The position numbers and the translations under genes were made by a program. DNA of 13,033 nucleotides, from NCBI GenBank assembly GCA_958436475.1, contig CAUBKG010000054.1, positions 1 to 13,033 on the forward strand, in the 5' to 3' direction. Position 1 is the stretch's first letter. Each line of letters opens with the position of its first letter. This stretch comes from an uncultured Clostridia bacterium. GTDB taxonomy: Bacteria; Bacillota; Clostridia; Oscillospirales; Acutalibacteraceae. Below are positions 5,741-13,026 of the stretch, one piece after another. The notes below the pieces were generated by a model. That model was not told where the DNA came from and ran no database searches. It was given only the letters and a program-made list of their open reading frames with translations.

Positions 5741-5813
5741 TTTGCTTACGAAAAACTTCAGAACAAACGGCTGCCGGTACTGTTAGCCGAAGCGAAGGAG
5801 CCATATACATATT

Positions 5814-7115
5814 ATGATTTGGAACAAGGAAATCGAAACCATGCCCCGCGAAAAGCTGCGGGAGCTCCAGCTCGAACGCCTCAAGTGGTCGGTGAAGTAT
5901 TGTTACGACAACGTCCCCTTTTACCACAAGAGGCTCACCGAGGCGGGCGTTCTGCCGGAAAAGATCAAAACCCTTTCCGATGTGCAGTACATCCCCTTCA
6001 CCACGAAGGACGACCTGCGGGATAATTACCCCTTCGGCCTCTTCGCGGTGCCGATGGAGCAGATCGTCCGGATTCACGCGTCCTCCGGCACCACCGGCAA
6101 GCCCACCGTGGTGGGCTATACGAGGGAGGACCTCGAAAACTGGGCCGAAATGGTGGCGCGCGTAACCTACGCCGCGGGCGCCCGTGCAAGCGACATTATC
6201 CAGATCTGCTTCGGCTACGGCATGTTCACCGGGGCGCTCGGCCTGCATTACGGGCTCGAAAAGATCGGCGCAACGGTGGTTCCCACTTCGGCGGGCAACA
6301 CCGAGAAGCAGCTGATGTTCATGCGCGATTTTAAAACCAGCGCCATCGTTGCCACCCCCTCCTATGCGCTCTATCTCTCGGAATGCGCCATGGAGGGCGA
6401 ATACCCGATGAGCGATTACCACCTGCGCCTCGGCCTGCTGGGCTCGGAAGGGTGCACCCCCGAGATGCGCAGCCAGATCGAAAAGAACTGGGGAATGTTC
6501 GTAACGGATAATTACGGCCTTTCGGAGCTGTGCGGTCCCGGCCTTTCAGGAGACTGCGAGGAACGCTGCGGCATGCACATCAACGAAGACCATTTCCTCT
6601 GCGAGGTGCTCGATAAAAAGACGCTCGAGCCCCTGCCGGAAGGCGAGGCGGGCGAATTCGTGGTGACCACCCTCACCAAAAAGAGTATCCCCCTCCTGCG
6701 CTACCGCACGAAGGACCTGTCTAAGGTCACCTACGAGCCCTGCAAATGCGGGCGCACCACTGCGCGTATGGCGAAGATCATGGGCCGGAGCGACGATATG
6801 CTCAAAATCCGCGGGGTGAACGTGTTCCCCTCGCAGGTGGAAAGCGTGCTCGTCGGGATGGAGGGCGTGGGCCCGCATTACCAGCTGGTCGTCCGCCGCG
6901 AGGGCTGCTCCGATACCCTGGAGGTCCAGGTGGAGCTGACCGACGGCCGCGTGCTTGAAAGCTATTCGGAGCTGCAGCAGCTCCACAACAGGATCAAAGC
7001 GAAACTCCGCTCGGTGCTCGGACTCGATGCAAAGGTGAGCATCGTGGAGCCCAAGACGCTGGAGCGTTTCCAGGGCAAGGCCAAGCGCGTTCTGGACCTT
7101 CGAAACCAAAAATAG
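5814..7115 (+). CDS. paaK: Phenylacetate-CoA ligase (AMP-forming), PaaK family
   Basis: A 433-aa cytoplasmic adenylate-forming enzyme, the usual PaaK length. It activates an arylacetate with ATP and CoA to the aryl-CoA, AMP and PPi, or may run in reverse. Seen in order: the phosphate-binding loop S90-S-G-T-T-G-K-P; the adenine-side motif Y234-G-L-S-E-L-C-G-P-G; Y297-R-T-K-D; a C310-x-C-G-R pair typical of PaaK; the hinge and C-domain start G324-R-S-D-D-M-L-K-I-R-G-V-N-V-F-P; and the C-terminal G421-K-A-K-R. The ribosome site AAGGAG (5795-5800) is 13 bases before the ATG, longer than usual, but no better Met exists. It lies directly upstream of iorA with the iorA ribosome site overlapping its stop. 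Close neighbours point to indoleacetate, phenylacetate or 4-hydroxyphenylacetate as substrate; which one is unknown. Confidence 0.93.
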   Translation: MIWNKEIETMPREKLRELQLERLKWSVKYCYDNVPFYHKRLTEAGVLPEKIKTLSDVQYIPFTTKDDLRDNYPFGLFAVPMEQIVRIHASSGTTGKPTVVGYTREDLENWAEMVARVTYAAGARASDIIQICFGYGMFTGALGLHYGLEKIGATVVPTSAGNTEKQLMFMRDFKTSAIVATPSYALYLSECAMEGEYPMSDYHLRLGLLGSEGCTPEMRSQIEKNWGMFVTDNYGLSELCGPGLSGDCEERCGMHINEDHFLCEVLDKKTLEPLPEGEAGEFVVTTLTKKSIPLLRYRTKDLSKVTYEPCKCGRTTARMAKIMGRSDDMLKIRGVNVFPSQVESVLVGMEGVGPHYQLVVRREGCSDTLEVQVELTDGRVLESYSELQQLHNRIKAKLRSVLGLDAKVSIVEPKTLERFQGKAKRVLDLRNQK

Positions 7116-7130
7116 GAGGATTATACCCCA

Positions 7131-8876
7131 ATGAAAGAATTGTTACTCGGCAACGAGGCCGTTGCACGCGGGCTGTATGAAGCCGGCTGCCGGGTCGTTT
7201 CCAGTTATCCCGGAACCCCCAGCACGGAAATCACCGAAACGGTGGCCAAGGAATTCCCGGAAATTTATTCGGAATGGGCGCCCAATGAAAAGGTGGCCAT
7301 GGAGGTTGCCATCGGCGCGGGGCTCGGAGGCGCGCGCTCCTTCTGCGCGATGAAGCACGTTGGCTTAAACGTCGCGGCCGACCCGCTCTATACCGCCTCT
7401 TACTGCGGCGTGAACGCAGGGCTCGTCGTCGGCGTGGCCGACGACCCCGGCATGTATTCCTCTCAGAACGAGCAGGATACCCGCCGCCATGCCATCGGCG
7501 CGAAGGTGCCGCTCCTCGAGCCGTCCGATTCGGCGGAATGCCTCGCCTATACAAAATTAGCCTTTGAGCTTTCCGAGCAGTTCGACACGCCCGTAATCCT
7601 GCGGCTCACCACCCGCGTTTCGCACACCCGCAGCCTCGTTTCCCTTTCCCCGCGTGTGGAGCTGCCGCTGAAGGAATATAAAAAGGACGTTCAGAAAAAC
7701 GTGATGATGCCGGCCATGGCGAAAAAGCGCCACATCGTCGTGGAGGAGCGCCAGAAGAAGATCGCCGAATGGGCGGAAACCGCGCCCATCAACCGCGTGG
7801 AAATGCACGGAACCAAAATCGGCGTCATCACCTCCGGCATTTCGTATCAGTATGCAAAGGAGGCGCTGGGCGAAAACGCTTCGTATCTGAAGCTGGGGCT
7901 GGTGAACCCGCTGCCGGTGGAGCTGCTCCGCGATTTTGCCTCCCAGGTGGAAAAGCTCTATGTGGTGGAGGAGCTCGACGATGTGATCGAATCCCACTGC
8001 AAAAAGCTGGGGCTCGAGGTCATCGGAAAAGACGTCTTCTCCTTCTGCGATGAATATTCCCAGGCCATCGTGCGCGAAAAGATTTTAGGAGAAACCGCGG
8101 AATACCGCACGGCCGAAGCGGAGATCCCCGGCCGGCCGCCCGTGCTCTGCCCGGGCTGCCCGCACCGCGCCATGTTCCACACGCTGCGCAAGGCAAAGGT
8201 GTATGTGAGCGGAGACATCGGGTGCTATACCCTCGGCGCGCTCGCGCCCCTTTCCTCCATCGATTCCTGCGTCTGCATGGGCGCTTCCGTTTCCTCGCTG
8301 CACGGCTTCAACCAGGCGCGCGGAGGGGATTCGGCCAAAAAGTCGGTTGCGGTGATCGGCGATTCCACCTTTATCCACTCCGGCGTCACGGGGCTCATCA
8401 ATATTGCGTACAACAAGGGCATTTCCACCGTGATCGTGCTCGATAACAGCATCACCGGCATGACCGGCCACCAGCAGAACCCCACCACCGGCTACACCAT
8501 CAAGGGGGACCCCACCGCGGCGGTCGATCTCGAGGCGCTGGCAAAATCCTGCGGAATCCGCCGCGTGCGCGTCATCGACCCGAACGACCTCGAAACCGCA
8601 AAGCAGGTCGTGAACGAAGAGCTCGAGGCGGAGGAGCCCTCCCTCATCATCAGCCGCCGCCCCTGCGCGCTCTTAAAATATGTGAAGCACAACCCGCCTC
8701 TTCGCGTCAACACCGAAAAATGCACCGGCTGCCGCGCCTGCATGCAGATCGGCTGCCCGGCCATCAGCATGAAGGAGGGCAAGGCCCGCATCGACTTTAC
8801 CCAGTGCGTCGGCTGCAATGTCTGCACGCAGCTCTGCCGCTTCGGCGCGATTGAAGAAAGGGAGGCAAAAGCATAA
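7131..8876 (+). CDS. iorA: Indolepyruvate ferredoxin oxidoreductase, alpha subunit
   Basis: A 581-aa subunit of the thiamine-diphosphate enzyme that converts arylpyruvates plus CoA to aryl-CoA, CO2 and reduced ferredoxin, reversibly. In order: pyrimidine-binding domain with G7-N-E-A-V-A-R-G and S25-Y-P-G-T-P-S-T-E; transketolase-C-like middle (about 228-320); C340-P-G-C-P-H-R; G361-D-I-G-C-Y-T-L-G; the ThDP-diphosphate/Mg motif from G410-D-S-T-F to V-L-D-N439; and two C-terminal 4Fe-4S clusters, C531/C534/C537/C542 with the longer C-x4-C spacing seen in IorA, and C559/C562/C565/C569. In the second, the Pro normally following the last Cys is Arg. GGAGG overlaps the paaK stop, 15 bp upstream. 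Its stop overlaps the iorB start by 1 bp (TAATG). All domains and length are complete. Confidence 0.95.
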   Translation: MKELLLGNEAVARGLYEAGCRVVSSYPGTPSTEITETVAKEFPEIYSEWAPNEKVAMEVAIGAGLGGARSFCAMKHVGLNVAADPLYTASYCGVNAGLVVGVADDPGMYSSQNEQDTRRHAIGAKVPLLEPSDSAECLAYTKLAFELSEQFDTPVILRLTTRVSHTRSLVSLSPRVELPLKEYKKDVQKNVMMPAMAKKRHIVVEERQKKIAEWAETAPINRVEMHGTKIGVITSGISYQYAKEALGENASYLKLGLVNPLPVELLRDFASQVEKLYVVEELDDVIESHCKKLGLEVIGKDVFSFCDEYSQAIVREKILGETAEYRTAEAEIPGRPPVLCPGCPHRAMFHTLRKAKVYVSGDIGCYTLGALAPLSSIDSCVCMGASVSSLHGFNQARGGDSAKKSVAVIGDSTFIHSGVTGLINIAYNKGISTVIVLDNSITGMTGHQQNPTTGYTIKGDPTAAVDLEALAKSCGIRRVRVIDPNDLETAKQVVNEELEAEEPSLIISRRPCALLKYVKHNPPLRVNTEKCTGCRACMQIGCPAISMKEGKARIDFTQCVGCNVCTQLCRFGAIEEREAKA

Positions 8877-9460
8877 TGGAACAGGTGAAAAGCATGATGA
8901 TCGTCGGCGTGGGCGGCCAGGGGACCCTGCTCGCCAGCCGCGTGCTCGGCGCGGTTCTGGTCGCCGCCGGGCACGATGTTAAGGTTTCCGAGGTGCACGG
9001 CATGTCGCAGCGCGGCGGCTCGGTCGTCACCTATGTGCGTTACGGTGAGAGCGTAGCTTCCCCCGTCATCGAAAAAGGCGAGGCCGATTTCATCCTTTCC
9101 TTTGAGGCGCTGGAGGCCGCCCGCTGGCTGCCTTACCTCAGGAAAGACGGCAAGATCATTACCAACACCCAGCAGATGGACCCGATGCCGGTGGTAACCG
9201 GCGTTGCCTCCTACCCGGAGGATATCATCGGCAAAATCCGCGCCGCGGGAGCGGACGTTACCGCGGTGGACGCGCTCGGGCTCGCCATGGAAGCGGGCTC
9301 CGCGAAGGCCACGAATATCGTGCTCATCGGGCTCTGCGCGCGGCACATGGAATTCCCGCGGGAAAGCTGGGAAGCGGCTATCCGCGAAACGGTGCCGGCA
9401 AAATTCATCGATATGAACCTCCGGGCCTTTGCGCTGGGCTACGGCTGCGAAGGCAAATAA
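8876..9460 (+). CDS. iorB: Indolepyruvate ferredoxin oxidoreductase, beta subunit
   Basis: A 194-aa partner of IorA belonging to the gamma-type domain of pyruvate/ketoisovalerate ferredoxin oxidoreductases, and of the usual IorB length. Marker motifs are G11-V-G-G-Q-G-T-L-L-A-S-R at the N-terminus and S38-E-V-H-G-M-S-Q-R-G-G-S-V, both strongly conserved in this domain. The ATG at 8876 overlaps the iorA TAA by one base, and GGGAGG (8860-8865) lies 10 bases upstream within iorA, so the two subunits are translated together, as expected for a heteromeric complex. The protein acts in the cytoplasm with ferredoxin as electron carrier. The ACT-domain gene follows after 40 bp. Confidence 0.95.
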   Translation: MEQVKSMMIVGVGGQGTLLASRVLGAVLVAAGHDVKVSEVHGMSQRGGSVVTYVRYGESVASPVIEKGEADFILSFEALEAARWLPYLRKDGKIITNTQQMDPMPVVTGVASYPEDIIGKIRAAGADVTAVDALGLAMEAGSAKATNIVLIGLCARHMEFPRESWEAAIRETVPAKFIDMNLRAFALGYGCEGK

Positions 9461-9500
9461 AGAGGGCGGCTCCCGCCCCAGAAGAGAGGATCGCGTTACT

Positions 9501-9932
9501 ATGTTGATTCAGCAGATTTCCGTGTTTGTGGAAAACAAAAGGGGCCGGCTTTGCGAAGTGACGAAGCTTCTGGCCGACCATAAAATCGATATCCGCGCCA
9601 TCAGCATTGCGGATACGGTGGATTACGGCATTCTCCGCCTGATCGTGGACGATCCCGGAAAGGCGAGGGAGGCCCTGCGGGCGGGCGGCTACACTTTTAC
9701 CCTGACCGATGTGCTGGGGGTTGCCGTGCCCGATTCTCCCGGCGGGCTGAACCTCGCCGTGGAAACGCTCGACCGCGCCGGCGTGGCGGTGGAATACGTT
9801 TACGCCTTTTTGAACCCGCAGAAGGAAACGGCGTTCGTCATCCTCCGCGTGAGCGATAACGAGGCGGCCGCCCGTATCCTGCGGGAAAATGGCGTGCATC
9901 TTATGACGAACGACGAAATCACGGCTCTGTAA
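9501..9932 (+). CDS. Tandem ACT-domain protein
   Basis: A 143-aa soluble protein made of two ACT modules: residues about 3-66 (I-S-V-F-V-E-N-K-R-G-R-L-C-E-V-T-K-L-L) and about 72-140 (L-G-V-A-V-P-D-S-P-G-G-L-N-L-A-V). Both show the beta-alpha-beta start with the Gly at the ligand-binding turn. ACT domains bind amino acids and control enzymes or transcription. Stand-alone double ACT proteins next to ior and paaK genes are a pattern I recall from Clostridia. I chose ATG 9501 because AGAGAGGA lies 10 bases upstream; extending to 9429 would run the gene into iorB and add residues with no family resemblance. It is last in the operon, before a terminator. Likely ligand: an aromatic amino acid (inference). 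Confidence 0.88.
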   Translation: MLIQQISVFVENKRGRLCEVTKLLADHKIDIRAISIADTVDYGILRLIVDDPGKAREALRAGGYTFTLTDVLGVAVPDSPGGLNLAVETLDRAGVAVEYVYAFLNPQKETAFVILRVSDNEAAARILRENGVHLMTNDEITAL

Positions 9933-9938
9933 AACGCG

Positions 9939-9976
9939 GAAGGGCCGCCGGGAGAAGGCTTTTCCGGCGGCCCTTC
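9939..9976. terminator. Terminator of the aryl-CoA operon
   Basis: GAAGGGCCGCCGG (9939-9951) pairs perfectly with 9964-9976, six bases after the ACT gene stop. The T-tract on the plus strand is weak (GCTTACTTT), and on the minus strand GCGTTTTAC follows, so it can act in both directions. Confidence 0.85.
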
Positions 9977-10045
9977 GCTTACTTTCCCGGGGAATTCCTG
10001 CGGCGCCCGGGGGCCAAGTGCAAAAAAGAGGAGGCTCTAACACCC

Positions 10046-11584
10046 ATGAAAACAAAATTGGCAGACCAAACGAAACAGCGCCTGTTCCTGATTTTCGCCC
10101 TGCTGATCGCTGTTTTGAGCGCATTCAATTTCTTTTACCGGATCGGCGAATACCCGATCCAGAATATGGACGAAGCGAGGCACGGGGTAAACGCCTATGA
10201 AATGGTGAAAACGGGCGAATATACCGCCACTTCCTATGGATATGAATACGACTACTGGAACGTAAAGCCGCCGCTTTCCAGCTGGATGATCGCCATCGGC
10301 TACCGGGTTTTCGGCTTCGGCACGCTCGGCCTCCGGTTTTACGCCGCCCTTTCGGGCGTGATCCTCACGGTGGTTATCATGCTTGCCGCACGCCGGTTTT
10401 ACGGGCGGCAGGTGGCACTTTGCTCGGGGCTGATTTTCGCCGCCATTCCGCGGCTCTCCTCGATCAACGGCTTCAGCCTCCGGTTCGGGGATCCGAACGG
10501 GCTGTTTTACCTGCTTTATTTTCTCTGTATTTTCTTTTTGATGCTAAGCGTCAAAAAAACGAAGTATTTTCCCCTCGCGGTGCTGGCGGCTGTCCTTGCC
10601 CTGCTCGATAAGGGTGCGCATGCGTTAACGGCATTTGCCGCCATCTTCTTCGTGTGGCTGCTGTTCCGGCTGTTTCGCAAGATGCGCGTATCCGATTATC
10701 TCCTCAGCGCTGCGGCGCTGCTGCCGGTGGCGCTCTGGGCGGTGTTCCGCTATTTGGAGGACGGCACCGAGTTTTTCTACCGCATGGTCACCATCGACCT
10801 GTTCAACCGCGTAACCACCGTGGTGGAAAACCATACGGGAGGCGGCCTCGGGCCGGTGTTTTATGTGAAAACGGTGTTGGACGATAACAAGCTCCTTTTC
10901 GCAGGGCTTTTCGTCCTCCTGCTTCTGGCGGTGATTTTGCTGGCTGTGAAGCGCGAAAAGGTTTTCGCCGCACTGAAGACCGGGTTCGAAGCCCCGAAGG
11001 AAACCTGGGTGCTGTGGCTGGGGCTGCTCATCCCCCTGCTCCTCTTTTCCGTTTCCCAGTCTAAAATCGACCGGTATATTTACCCCGTTTATTCCATCCT
11101 CGCTGTTCTTGCGGCGCGGGGGCTCGTTGCCCTGTTCCGCGCCCTCCGGGGAAACCGCGCGGTGCTCGCCGCGGCGGTGGTGGTAGCCTTCGCCGTGTTC
11201 CTCGGCAACGAGGGGTTCATCCTGAACCAGTACCGCGGGGAAATTTATAAGCCGGAATATGAAACCGCCGTCCAGGCGGTGAGTGCGGAAAACGAGACCT
11301 CCGGCAAAGCCCTTTACTGTACCTATAAGAGGGTGGACGACCCCAATATCGAAGTGCCCCGCGCCTTTTCGGGGTGGACGCAGTCAGTCCTCTTTGCCGG
11401 GGAGCTCTATGCCGATTTCATTCCCACCGAGGGCGGGGAAGAGGAATTCCTCGCTTCAGAGCCTGGCTCCTTCCTCATGGCGCCGGTGGAGGACGTCTCC
11501 GGAAAGGGCGTGCTGAAGGAAAATGCCGGGGAATACAGGGTTTGTTTTACCGGCGAATATCTCGCCATGCTGCAAAAGGTCTGA
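10046..11584 (+). CDS. Membrane glycosyltransferase, GT39/ArnT-like (PMT superfamily)
   Basis: A 512-aa polytopic membrane protein with about 10-12 hydrophobic helices and a soluble C-terminal part of roughly 120 residues. The first extracytoplasmic loop carries N40-M-D-E-A-R-H-G, whose Asp-Glu pair is the catalytic signature of the GT-C fold, and the K74-P-P-L-S-S-W stretch typical of ArnT and related enzymes that transfer sugars from polyprenyl-phosphate donors to lipid or protein acceptors outside the membrane. GAGGAGG at 10028-10034 supports the start 11 bases downstream. No terminator separates it from the ECF S-component gene 27 bp later. No lipid A or lantibiotic genes are near, and a Gram-positive host makes a lipid A role unlikely; the acceptor is unknown. 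Confidence 0.85.
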   Translation: MKTKLADQTKQRLFLIFALLIAVLSAFNFFYRIGEYPIQNMDEARHGVNAYEMVKTGEYTATSYGYEYDYWNVKPPLSSWMIAIGYRVFGFGTLGLRFYAALSGVILTVVIMLAARRFYGRQVALCSGLIFAAIPRLSSINGFSLRFGDPNGLFYLLYFLCIFFLMLSVKKTKYFPLAVLAAVLALLDKGAHALTAFAAIFFVWLLFRLFRKMRVSDYLLSAAALLPVALWAVFRYLEDGTEFFYRMVTIDLFNRVTTVVENHTGGGLGPVFYVKTVLDDNKLLFAGLFVLLLLAVILLAVKREKVFAALKTGFEAPKETWVLWLGLLIPLLLFSVSQSKIDRYIYPVYSILAVLAARGLVALFRALRGNRAVLAAAVVVAFAVFLGNEGFILNQYRGEIYKPEYETAVQAVSAENETSGKALYCTYKRVDDPNIEVPRAFSGWTQSVLFAGELYADFIPTEGGEEEFLASEPGSFLMAPVEDVSGKGVLKENAGEYRVCFTGEYLAMLQKV

Positions 11585-11611
11585 TTTACTTTTAAAGGGA
11601 TGTTTTCGAGC

Positions 11612-12124
11612 ATGCAAAACCAAAGCAAAACGAAGAATATCGTAACCGCGGCGCTGTTTGCCGCGATCATCTGTGTCACGACGCTGTTCCCGCGCATCGG
11701 CATCGGGACGGCCGGCGGGTATATCCATATCGGGGATACCTTCCTCTATCTCGCGGCGAGTATTCTGCCCGGCCCTTATGCCATGCTCGCAGGGGGGATC
11801 GGCGCCGCGATGGCGGATATCCTTTCGGGCAGCGCCCTCTGGGCCCTCCCCACGCTCATCATCAAGCCCCTGATGGCAGTTTGCTTCACGAGCGCGCAGA
11901 AAAGCATCCTCTGCCGCCGTAATTTTCTCGCGCCCGTGCTTGCGGGAGTCATCTGCATTGTGGGGTATTACCTTGCAGAGGCCCTTCTGTTCTGGAACTT
12001 TATCGCGCCGCTTTATTCTGTTCCCATGGGGCTCATCCAGCCGCTGGCAAGCGCCGTGCTGTATATGGCGCTCGGGGCGGCGCTCGATAAGGCCGGCATG
12101 AAGCGCCGCCTGTTCGGCGCATAA
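11612..12124 (+). CDS. ECF-type transporter S component family protein
   Basis: A 170-aa membrane protein with 5-6 helices, the size of substrate-binding S components of energy-coupling factor importers. The signature is the start T-K-N-I-V-T-A-A-L-F-A-A-I-I-C, then the segment with I-G-T-A-G-G-Y-I-H-I-G-D-T, A-M-L-A-G-G-I-G-A-A-M-A-D-I-L-S-G and P-T-L-I-I-K, as in the ECF-ribofla_trS group. ATG 11600 would give four more residues, but the ribosome site AAAGGGA (11594-11600) overlaps that ATG and is 11 bases from ATG 11612, so 11612 is preferred. Ligand is not known; no vitamin genes are near. EcfA/EcfT subunits are not in this window and are usually shared from elsewhere in the chromosome. 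Confidence 0.85.
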   Translation: MQNQSKTKNIVTAALFAAIICVTTLFPRIGIGTAGGYIHIGDTFLYLAASILPGPYAMLAGGIGAAMADILSGSALWALPTLIIKPLMAVCFTSAQKSILCRRNFLAPVLAGVICIVGYYLAEALLFWNFIAPLYSVPMGLIQPLASAVLYMALGAALDKAGMKRRLFGA

Positions 12125-12167
12125 AGCCCCGCAAAACAAGGGACAGCCGTGCCCCCTCCCCTCAATA

Positions 12168-12538
12168 CCGCAGGGGCGCCGTCCTGTCCTGTGCATTCTG
12201 CATGGCCTTCTGTGGGCGGGCAATTTTTTGCGGGCGGCCGATGGCCGCCCCTACGCGAAGGCCAATCTGTGCGGCTCGCTTCCCGGAGCCGCCGTAGGGG
12301 CGCCCATTGGGCGCCCGTCCTGTCCTGTACATTCTGCATGGCCTTCTGCGGGCGGGCAATTTTGCTTTCGCGGGCGGCCGATGGCCGCCCCTACGCGAAG
12401 GCCCATATGTGCAGATTGCTTTCCGGGACCGCCGTAGGGGCGCCCATTGGGCGCCCGCTTTTCCCTACACGACCTGCCCGATTTTTCCGCGAGCAGGCAA
12501 TTTTGTTTTCGACGGGCGGCCGATGGCCGCCCCTACGC
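12168..12538. repeat. Array 2 of palindromic A/B repeats (about 140-bp period)
   Basis: Six copies alternate: a shortened A at 12168-12180, B 12231-12257, A 12293-12317, B 12371-12397, A 12433-12457 and B 12513-12538. Periods are exactly 140 between A copies and 140-142 between B copies. The first A has CGCAGGGGCGCC and then jumps directly into the following spacer, lacking its palindromic second half, consistent with deletion in a hairpin. Spacers repeat as well (the TCCTGTCCTG and TGCATGGCCTTCTG segments occur twice). Open reading frames across this array on both strands are by-products of the repeat. The array fills the space after the ECF gene and may serve as its transcription end. Confidence 0.9.
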
Positions 12539-12540
12539 CG

Positions 12541-12569
12541 TTGACTTTTCGGTACTCATACAATATTAT
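12541..12569 (+). promoter_or_regulatory. Promoter placed directly before a terminator
   Basis: TTGACT at 12541-12546, a 17-base spacer, and TATTAT at 12564-12569, both near consensus. The predicted start (about 12576) coincides with the first base of the terminator stem, so a transcript would be only about 33 bases. Confidence 0.5.
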
Positions 12570-12575
12570 AACAGT

Positions 12576-12608
12576 GCCGCGGACGGGAAACCGTCCGCGG
12601 CGTTTTTT
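12576..12608 (+). terminator. Textbook intrinsic terminator
   Basis: GCCGCGGACGG (12576-12586) pairs perfectly with 12591-12601 around a GAAA tetraloop, followed by G and six T (12603-12608). No gene ends nearby; the closest upstream stop is that of the ECF gene at 12124, beyond the repeat array. Confidence 0.92.
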
Positions 12609-12665
12609 ACTGCATGAAAAAATCCCGTGTTTTGTAGGATGGTTTTGGTGTTATATATTCAGCCG

Positions 12666-12694
12666 TTGACATTCTGTAGGCTAACAAGTATTAT
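12666..12694 (+). promoter_or_regulatory. Consensus promoter of the RHH gene
   Basis: TTGACA at 12666-12671 (perfect), a 17-base spacer, and TATTAT at 12689-12694. The start point would be near 12701, giving a 26-base leader to the ATG at 12727. Confidence 0.85.
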
Positions 12695-12726
12695 GATTAT
12701 AAGCCGACGAAAAGTGAGGTGAGAAA

Positions 12727-12906
12727 ATGTCGGGGAAGAAGATGGGGCGTCCCCCATCGGAGAATCCTTTATCGGAACGGATTTATCTGCGGGTTGATAA
12801 AGCTACAAAAGAAATTTTAGATGATTGTGTCAGAGAACTAAACGCAACTCGCTCAGAAATCGTGAGAAAAGGTATTTATCTGGTGAGAGATTCCATCAAA
12901 AAATAA
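12727..12906 (+). CDS. Ribbon-helix-helix (CopG/Arc-type) DNA-binding protein, 59 aa
   Basis: A short protein: M-S-G-K-K-M-G-R-P-P-S-E-N-P-L-S-E-R, then I-Y-L-R-V-D as the DNA-contacting beta strand (19-24), helix T27-K-E-I-L-D-D-C-V-R-E-L and a turn plus second helix N39-A-T-R-S-E-I-V-R-K-G-I. G-R-P-P at the start and T-R-S-E-I-V-R-x-G-I are the common signature of RHH regulators often found on integrative and plasmid elements. GAGGTGAG (12716-12723) and a consensus promoter support expression. Base composition here is clearly more AT-rich than in the metabolic genes upstream, a sign of transfer. RHH proteins act as dimers binding operator repeats, and often repress their own gene or control copy number or toxins; no partner gene is visible before the window end. 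Confidence 0.88.
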   Translation: MSGKKMGRPPSENPLSERIYLRVDKATKEILDDCVRELNATRSEIVRKGIYLVRDSIKK

Positions 12907-12909
12907 GAA

Positions 12910-12946
12910 GGAAGCGGCTTACCCCCTTGAAAGAGAAACCGCTTCC
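12910..12946 (+). terminator. Hairpin after the RHH gene
   Basis: GGAAGCGG (12910-12917) pairs with CCGCTTCC (12939-12946) with a 21-base loop, three bases past the stop codon. No T-tract follows on the plus strand, so termination is uncertain. Confidence 0.45.
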
Positions 12947-12952
12947 CCAATA

Positions 12953-13026
12953 CCGCCAAATGCCCAAAAGGCAATTGCAGCATAAATATGATATCATATG
13001 CCGCCCTTCCTTTCAAGCTTTGGCGG
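12953..13026. repeat. Nested inverted repeats at the window end
   Basis: CCGCCAAA (12953-12960) pairs with TTTGGCGG (13019-13026). Inside are GCC/GGC around CAAAA (12962-12972) and the perfect 14-bp palindrome ATATGATATCATAT (12986-12999). It could be an operator or a structured RNA end; a short minus-strand frame beginning at the ATG at 13000-12998, with AAGGAAGGG upstream, would encode 33 residues but is unproven. Confidence 0.4.

Noticed and set aside
5616..6422. 268-codon minus-strand frame
   Set aside because: It is antisense to paaK, a frame kept open by high GC and codon bias.
8492..9346. 284-codon minus-strand frame
   Set aside because: It is antisense to iorA and iorB, which carry unmistakable motifs on the plus strand.
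9429..9500. Longer N-terminus for the ACT protein
   Set aside because: It would overlap iorB and adds residues without ACT resemblance, while ATG 9501 has a well-placed ribosome site.
12013..12669. Several frames of 65-131 codons on both strands
   Set aside because: All consist of repeat text recurring with the 140-bp period (for example G-R-P-M-A-A-P-T), which is a known type of false gene call.
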